From Candidatus Cloacimonadota bacterium (GTDB lineage: Bacteria; Cloacimonadota; Cloacimonadia; Cloacimonadales; Cloacimonadaceae): a DNA stretch of 44,903 nt. The DNA is taken from contig JAAYKA010000024.1 in assembly GCA_012522635.1 (NCBI GenBank), forward strand, positions 1 to 44,903, in the 5' to 3' direction. Below, piece after piece: positions 40,913 to 44,903 of this stretch. Position numbers and translations under genes: made by a program. Under the pieces are notes generated by a model. It had not been told where the DNA came from. It was given only the letters and a program-made list of their open reading frames with translations, and did no database searches. The stretch's first letter is position 1. Each line of letters begins with the position of its first letter.

Positions 40913-43756
40913 ATGCGCAGAAATATATTCGCACTGATTTTGGCCACTTTGGCAACGCTGCTGCTCCTATCCGGATGCGGCAACGACGCTAAAAAAGTAG
41001 CCCAAATCCAAGAGTTTACCGTGGAGGACATTCCAAACGACGAAGGTGCTGGGATACAATTGAAATGGACGCCTCTGGACAAATCCCAGCGCGTGATTCA
41101 ATATAACATCTATCGTGGCCACAGCCCGGACAGCCTCTTTTATCTCAGCAAAATCGAAGTGGACCCCGATGTGGGCGTGGTTGGCGGCTCGTTGAACTAC
41201 ACAGATCAAGGTTTTGGCCTGCTAATCGAATTTGAAACAGCTCCCGCTAAGCTGAAAGCCGAAAAACAGCAGGTTGCAGACAAAACCACGCTCTTCAAAT
41301 CCATCCCCCGCGACCCGAAGTTTTTGGCTCAGATTCTGCCCCATTACCTGGTCTTGGGCTCCATCCCCAGCAATAAATTTTACAATCAAGCCAAGCGGAT
41401 TGAGATGAAAGGCAAGGATGAAAACGAGGTTTTTGCCGGTTACAGACTTTCCTCTTTCGATGTGATTGTTGCCCGCCTCCAGGACGAAAAACCCTATTAC
41501 TATTGCGTGGTTCCCGTAACCGAAACAGGAAAATACCTGCCCGCCACCCAGGTGAAGCACGCCAAAGCTAAAAATAATCGTCCGGATTCCACCGCCATTT
41601 TCTATTCCTCATATCTGACGGATAAAAACGAATTCCGCTTCGAATGGATTCCACCTCAGGGCGGAACGGACATCGTTGTTTGGCAAACCTGGCTGATGCC
41701 CAAATCATTATTACCCAATTTCAACGCGGACCAAGAAGCCAATGCCAGCGCACCGGACGAGGTTTTCCACGCTTCCTGGCAGGCTGCCTCCATCCCCATC
41801 GCGCAAATCCCCAACCCATACCGCGGACAGGTGATTTACGCCAAAGCCGGGCCCCAGGAGCTTTTGGGACAGATTCCCTCGGAAACAAACCTGGCAAACT
41901 ACATCCCGGTAATCACTTACATGGACAACATGGGATTTAAGAATGCCGCTGTGGGACACGAACTCGTGCAAACAAAAAGCACTGAACTGCCCCAGCTTCC
42001 CCACTATCAGATTTTGGATAAAACCAACGACAAGGGCGACAATATCATCATCTCTTTTGGCAGACCTTTCGCCTTTGTGTCCCAAGCCGCTTGGAAAAAT
42101 AAAGCCAACACCAAGCTGCGCCTGAACTATGACATCTCCGAAAACGGACACCAAAGCATTTCCAAACTGCGTTTCCGCTTTTTCGACACGGATGACACTC
42201 TGCTCAAGGAAGTGATTGAAACCCATCCGGATAAAACCATTTGGGTTTATTTCCCCAAAGACCGGGACCCTCACAAGGATTTCCGCGTTGAAATCAGCGC
42301 CCTCCTGGTTGGGGAAAAGAAGTTCTCCGATGTGGCGGTATCCCAGATTGTCTCTTGGGACAGCTCTTCCAGCCGCTTTATGGGTGGCGATCTCAGCAAT
42401 CATGGTCAGGTGTTAAATAATATCTACTACGACATCTTCAGCCGCGACCGTCTCGGCGATTTCAGCCCCGGAATGCGCATTGGCGCGCTTTCCAGGTCCT
42501 ATGACCACACCATTTCCTACCTCAATTCCGAAACCCTACAGCTCATCACGATTGACCCTAAAACCAATCTCATTTTGGTGGACCCCAGTTTCCTGGTGGC
42601 AATCGATGAAGAAACCGGCGCCATGTTTGCACCTTCCCTCTTCAAAGAAGATACCGAAACCGAAATGGCTGAGTTGAACGACCAAATCAAAGCCTTGAAA
42701 AAAGACGCTCAGGGTGAAGGCTCCAAAACCCAGGAAGCCGCTCAGCAACTTCAAGCTCTTTTGGCACAACAGAAATTCGTGCTTTCCAACCCCTCCTACC
42801 TGGCGGGAAAAGATGCCAAATCCGACCGCGCCTGGCGCAAAATCATGCGTAAAGAATTGGATGTAAACTCCCGCTCTTATGCCTACAAACTTCTGGTGAC
42901 CGATGGTCAGGGAGTTTGGAGCGATGAGGAAGACCTGCCAGACCACGACCCCAACAAAAAACCCGAATTTCTATACCCCCAAAACGAATGGTTCGACACC
43001 AGCAAATGGGCAACCCTCATTGCCTCCATCGTGATGGGCATCATGGTGGTTGTGGCGCTTTACCGTGCCCGCCGCTTTGACCTCTACATTCGCCCCATCG
43101 CGGGTTTGGAAGAGTTGGACAACGCCATTGGCCGCGCCACCGAGATGGGACGTCCCGTGATGTTTGTGCCCGGCTGGGGAACTTTGGGTGACCCTTGCAC
43201 CATTTCCGCGATGATGATTCTGAACCAGGTTGCCAAAAAGACCGCTGAATATGACATCCGCATCATCTCCCCGCATGTGGACTACCTTGTTCTGCCCCTG
43301 GCTCAGGAAATGGTTCTCACTGCCTACAACGAAGCCGGCCGCTCCGACGCCTACAACCCTGATGACATCTATTTCGTCTCCGATTCCCAGTTCGCGTTCA
43401 GCGCCGCGGTGAATGGAATCACCGTGCGCGAAAAGGTGGCAACCATCTTCTACATGGGCTATTTCAACGCAGAAGCCCTGCTGATGACCGAAACCGGAAA
43501 CCAATCCGGCGCCATCCAAATCGCCGCCTCCGACGCCATCACCCAGATTCCCTTCTTCATCACCACCTGCGACTACACTCTCATCGGTGAAGAATTCTAC
43601 GCCGCGTCGGCCTACCTCTCCCGAAATATCGAACTGGTGAGCATGCTGAAGGCGCAGGACTATTTCAAGCTGCTCATCGTGGTCTGCGTGCTGGTTGGAA
43701 CCCTCCTCTCCAGCCTGGGGGTAAACTTCCTGCTGAATTTCCTGCCTGTGGAATAA
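40913..43756 (+). CDS. Giant lipoprotein with DUF6754-like membrane domain, paralogue 2
   Basis: A 947-residue paralogue of the protein at 35376-38369 with the same order of parts: lipobox LLLSGC (Cys22), Fn3-like domain at about 30-115 (VEDIPNDEGAGIQLKWTPL, YNIYRGHSPDSLFYL), beta-rich modules, a coiled coil at about 582-630, helix one at about 700-722, conserved domain at about 725-915 (RPIAGLEELDNAIGRATEMGRP) and helix two at about 918-938. The N-terminal halves are only distantly alike, while the C-terminal domains are closely alike, with ITQIPFFITTCDYTLIGEE identical. The ribosome binding site is weak (GAGAG 9 bases upstream). It is separated from the cassette by a hairpin, so it may be expressed at a different level. 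Confidence 0.85.
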   Translation: MRRNIFALILATLATLLLLSGCGNDAKKVAQIQEFTVEDIPNDEGAGIQLKWTPLDKSQRVIQYNIYRGHSPDSLFYLSKIEVDPDVGVVGGSLNYTDQGFGLLIEFETAPAKLKAEKQQVADKTTLFKSIPRDPKFLAQILPHYLVLGSIPSNKFYNQAKRIEMKGKDENEVFAGYRLSSFDVIVARLQDEKPYYYCVVPVTETGKYLPATQVKHAKAKNNRPDSTAIFYSSYLTDKNEFRFEWIPPQGGTDIVVWQTWLMPKSLLPNFNADQEANASAPDEVFHASWQAASIPIAQIPNPYRGQVIYAKAGPQELLGQIPSETNLANYIPVITYMDNMGFKNAAVGHELVQTKSTELPQLPHYQILDKTNDKGDNIIISFGRPFAFVSQAAWKNKANTKLRLNYDISENGHQSISKLRFRFFDTDDTLLKEVIETHPDKTIWVYFPKDRDPHKDFRVEISALLVGEKKFSDVAVSQIVSWDSSSSRFMGGDLSNHGQVLNNIYYDIFSRDRLGDFSPGMRIGALSRSYDHTISYLNSETLQLITIDPKTNLILVDPSFLVAIDEETGAMFAPSLFKEDTETEMAELNDQIKALKKDAQGEGSKTQEAAQQLQALLAQQKFVLSNPSYLAGKDAKSDRAWRKIMRKELDVNSRSYAYKLLVTDGQGVWSDEEDLPDHDPNKKPEFLYPQNEWFDTSKWATLIASIVMGIMVVVALYRARRFDLYIRPIAGLEELDNAIGRATEMGRPVMFVPGWGTLGDPCTISAMMILNQVAKKTAEYDIRIISPHVDYLVLPLAQEMVLTAYNEAGRSDAYNPDDIYFVSDSQFAFSAAVNGITVREKVATIFYMGYFNAEALLMTETGNQSGAIQIAASDAITQIPFFITTCDYTLIGEEFYAASAYLSRNIELVSMLKAQDYFKLLIVVCVLVGTLLSSLGVNFLLNFLPVE

Positions 43757-43796
43757 AAACAAAACCAATATAAACTGGGCAAAAAGCCCGAAGCGT

Positions 43797-43827
43797 GGCC
43801 GGAGCCCTCAAAGCTCCGGCCTTGTTT
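43797..43827 (+). terminator. Hairpin terminator after paralogue 2
   Basis: GGCCGGAGC and GCTCCGGCC form a perfect 9-bp stem with a 7-base loop. The following T-run is short (TTGTTT), so termination may be partial and let the GH16-like gene be read through. Confidence 0.7.
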
Positions 43828-43841
43828 CAAAGGAACGAAAA

Positions 43842-44792
43842 ATGAGAGTTTTGGACAAAGGTTTCTGCCTCCTGCTGGTTTTAATGTTGCTCTCGGTGGC
43901 GCTTGGCGCTGCAAACCGGCGTGTAATCAGCTTCGCGGGTATGGATTGGTGGGTCAAATCCGGCCATTACGGTCCCGGGCCGAACCATTTTTCAGACTCC
44001 GCCGAAAGCGTTTGGGTGGATGAAAATGGCAAGCTTCACCTGAAAATCCGTCAGATTGATGGTTTGTGGCATTGCGCCGAAGTTTGGACCCTCGCGCCCG
44101 CCGGCTGGGGAAACTATCTTTTCTGGCTGGAAAGCCAGGTTGACCTCTATGACCCCAACGTGGTGGCAGGGCTTTTTCTCTATCAGGATGACGACCACGA
44201 AATCGACATCGAATTCTCACGCTGGGGAGACCCCGATTATCCCTGCGGCAGCTACAGCATCCAACCCTATTACCATCAAGGAAATAACCGCGCCTTTGCA
44301 ATGGACTTGCAAGGCTCCTGGACCTCACATTCCTTCAATTGGCAGCCGGATTATATCGACTTTCAAAGCCTGCACGGGCACTATTCCGAAGCCTCAGATG
44401 ACGGCTTCATCATCGACCAATGGCACTACACCGGAGCGGATAACCCTGCCGAATCTCCCGAAATGCTTCTGCACATCAATCTTTGGCTGATGAGCGGCTT
44501 GTCTCCCACAGACGCCAGTGAAGCGGAACTCATTGTCTCTCATCTCGTTATAACACCGGGAGTTGTGATTACTCCACCCGCTCTCCGCATCCAGCAGCTT
44601 CATCCCGAAAGCGTTCTTCTGAGCTGGGACCCTGTGCCCAACGCCCTGTCCTACCAGGTTTTCCAATCCGATATCCCGCTCAATCCTGCCAGCCTTGGTT
44701 GGACGGAACTGACTGCCACTTCCGCCACCAGCCTCGAACTCAGTTCCCAAGCAAGAAACAAATTCTTTTACGTCCGCGCTCTCAGGGAATAG
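43842..44792 (+). CDS. Secreted GH16-like protein with C-terminal Fn3-like domain
   Basis: An exported protein of 316 residues; the signal peptide is residues 1 to about 25 (CLLLVLMLLSVALGAA). Residues about 30-245 resemble a family 16 glycoside hydrolase jellyroll. The catalytic pattern E-x-D-x-E is seen in HEIDIEF near residue 125, and a substrate face rich in Trp and Tyr surrounds it (CAEVWTLAPAGWGNYLFWLES, HLNLWL-type end). Residues about 248-315 are an Fn3-like module (IQQLHPESVLLSWDPVPNALSYQVFQSD). A beta-glucan or related glycan is a plausible substrate but cannot be named. AAAGGAA precedes the ATG. It follows the second giant lipoprotein after a hairpin and could share its transcript. 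Confidence 0.75.
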   Translation: MRVLDKGFCLLLVLMLLSVALGAANRRVISFAGMDWWVKSGHYGPGPNHFSDSAESVWVDENGKLHLKIRQIDGLWHCAEVWTLAPAGWGNYLFWLESQVDLYDPNVVAGLFLYQDDDHEIDIEFSRWGDPDYPCGSYSIQPYYHQGNNRAFAMDLQGSWTSHSFNWQPDYIDFQSLHGHYSEASDDGFIIDQWHYTGADNPAESPEMLLHINLWLMSGLSPTDASEAELIVSHLVITPGVVITPPALRIQQLHPESVLLSWDPVPNALSYQVFQSDIPLNPASLGWTELTATSATSLELSSQARNKFFYVRALRE

Positions 44793-44903
44793 CATTTTAT
44801 AAAACCGCGCTTGATTCAAGCCCAAAAAACAGGCTCCAACCCGCCATTTAAGCCGATACTCACTAAAGATTCCACAATAATATTCCTTCCCGACCTCCGC
44901 GAA
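44793..44903. other. Non-coding tail of the window
   Basis: The last 111 bases follow the GH16-like gene. A weak dyad (GCTTGA-TTCAAGC) lies at 44810-44822. No gene start or other feature is seen before the edge. Confidence 0.5.

Noticed and set aside
42971-43768. 265-codon minus-strand open frame over paralogue 2
   Set aside because: It is antisense to the most conserved domain of the cassette; a matching antisense pattern is not evidence of coding.

Overview
The window is about 45 kb of a chromosome with moderate GC content. It looks like a Gram-negative bacterium of the FCB side of the tree, most plausibly Candidatus Cloacimonadota. That is an inference from the mix of genes: a DUF3078-like outer-membrane protein, a PorV/PorQ-like barrel, BatA-type vWA proteins, an RND/adaptor/TolC exporter and many lipoproteins with a lipobox cysteine. 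Genes are tightly packed, often with 4-base ATGA or TTGA stop/start overlaps. No insertion sequence, phage module, CRISPR array or rRNA was seen.

Layout from left to right. (1) 57-500 is an unrecognised 147-residue protein behind an 8-bp tandem repeat. (2) 516-9051, minus strand, is a tight operon: a YggS-type PLP protein, a divergent PlsY acyltransferase, a PAP2-type phosphatase, a PorV-like barrel, a BatA/vWA membrane protein, dxs and mnmE. (3) 9402-10914, minus, is a two-gene ABC transporter of the FetA/FetB (UPF0014) type. (4) 11100-12755, plus, holds a small MscS channel and a DUF3078-like protein, closed by a bidirectional terminator. (5) 12826-18993, minus, is a tetR-tolC-adaptor-RND efflux operon with a palindrome at its promoter. 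(6) 19528-20880, plus, is mgtE. (7) 20892-24933, minus, holds rarA, a ferritin-like protein, a LolC/E-like permease and an unknown lipoprotein. (8) 25084-26652, minus, is an NlpC/P60-CapA fusion with its own promoter and terminator. (9) 26861-33856, minus, is a signalling island: a zinc-ribbon FHA protein, a vWA-TM-FHA protein, a PP2C phosphatase, an M48 protease, a small membrane protein and an FHA-headed ABCG-like transporter, with no Ser/Thr kinase in sight. (10) 34091-35122, plus, has a short secreted DUF6150-like repeat protein and two tandem tRNA-Val genes. (11) 35376-43756, plus, is a five-gene cassette of two paralogous giant lipoproteins (DUF6754-like C-terminal domain) flanking three membrane proteins. 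A secreted GH16-like protein follows at 43842-44792.

The best candidate for an undescribed system is the cassette at 35376-43756. Both large proteins predict a lipidated N-terminus, an Fn3-like extracytoplasmic region, a coiled coil, one membrane helix, a strongly conserved domain of about 190 residues and a final helix. Two polytopic proteins and a bitopic protein lie between them, so a membrane complex is likely, but its function cannot be read from the sequence. Second is the kinase-less FHA/PP2C island, whose FHA proteins carry short Thr motifs that could be the phospho-ligands of their own FHA domains. Third is a dispersed intergenic repeat of about 110-125 bp present in three diverged copies.
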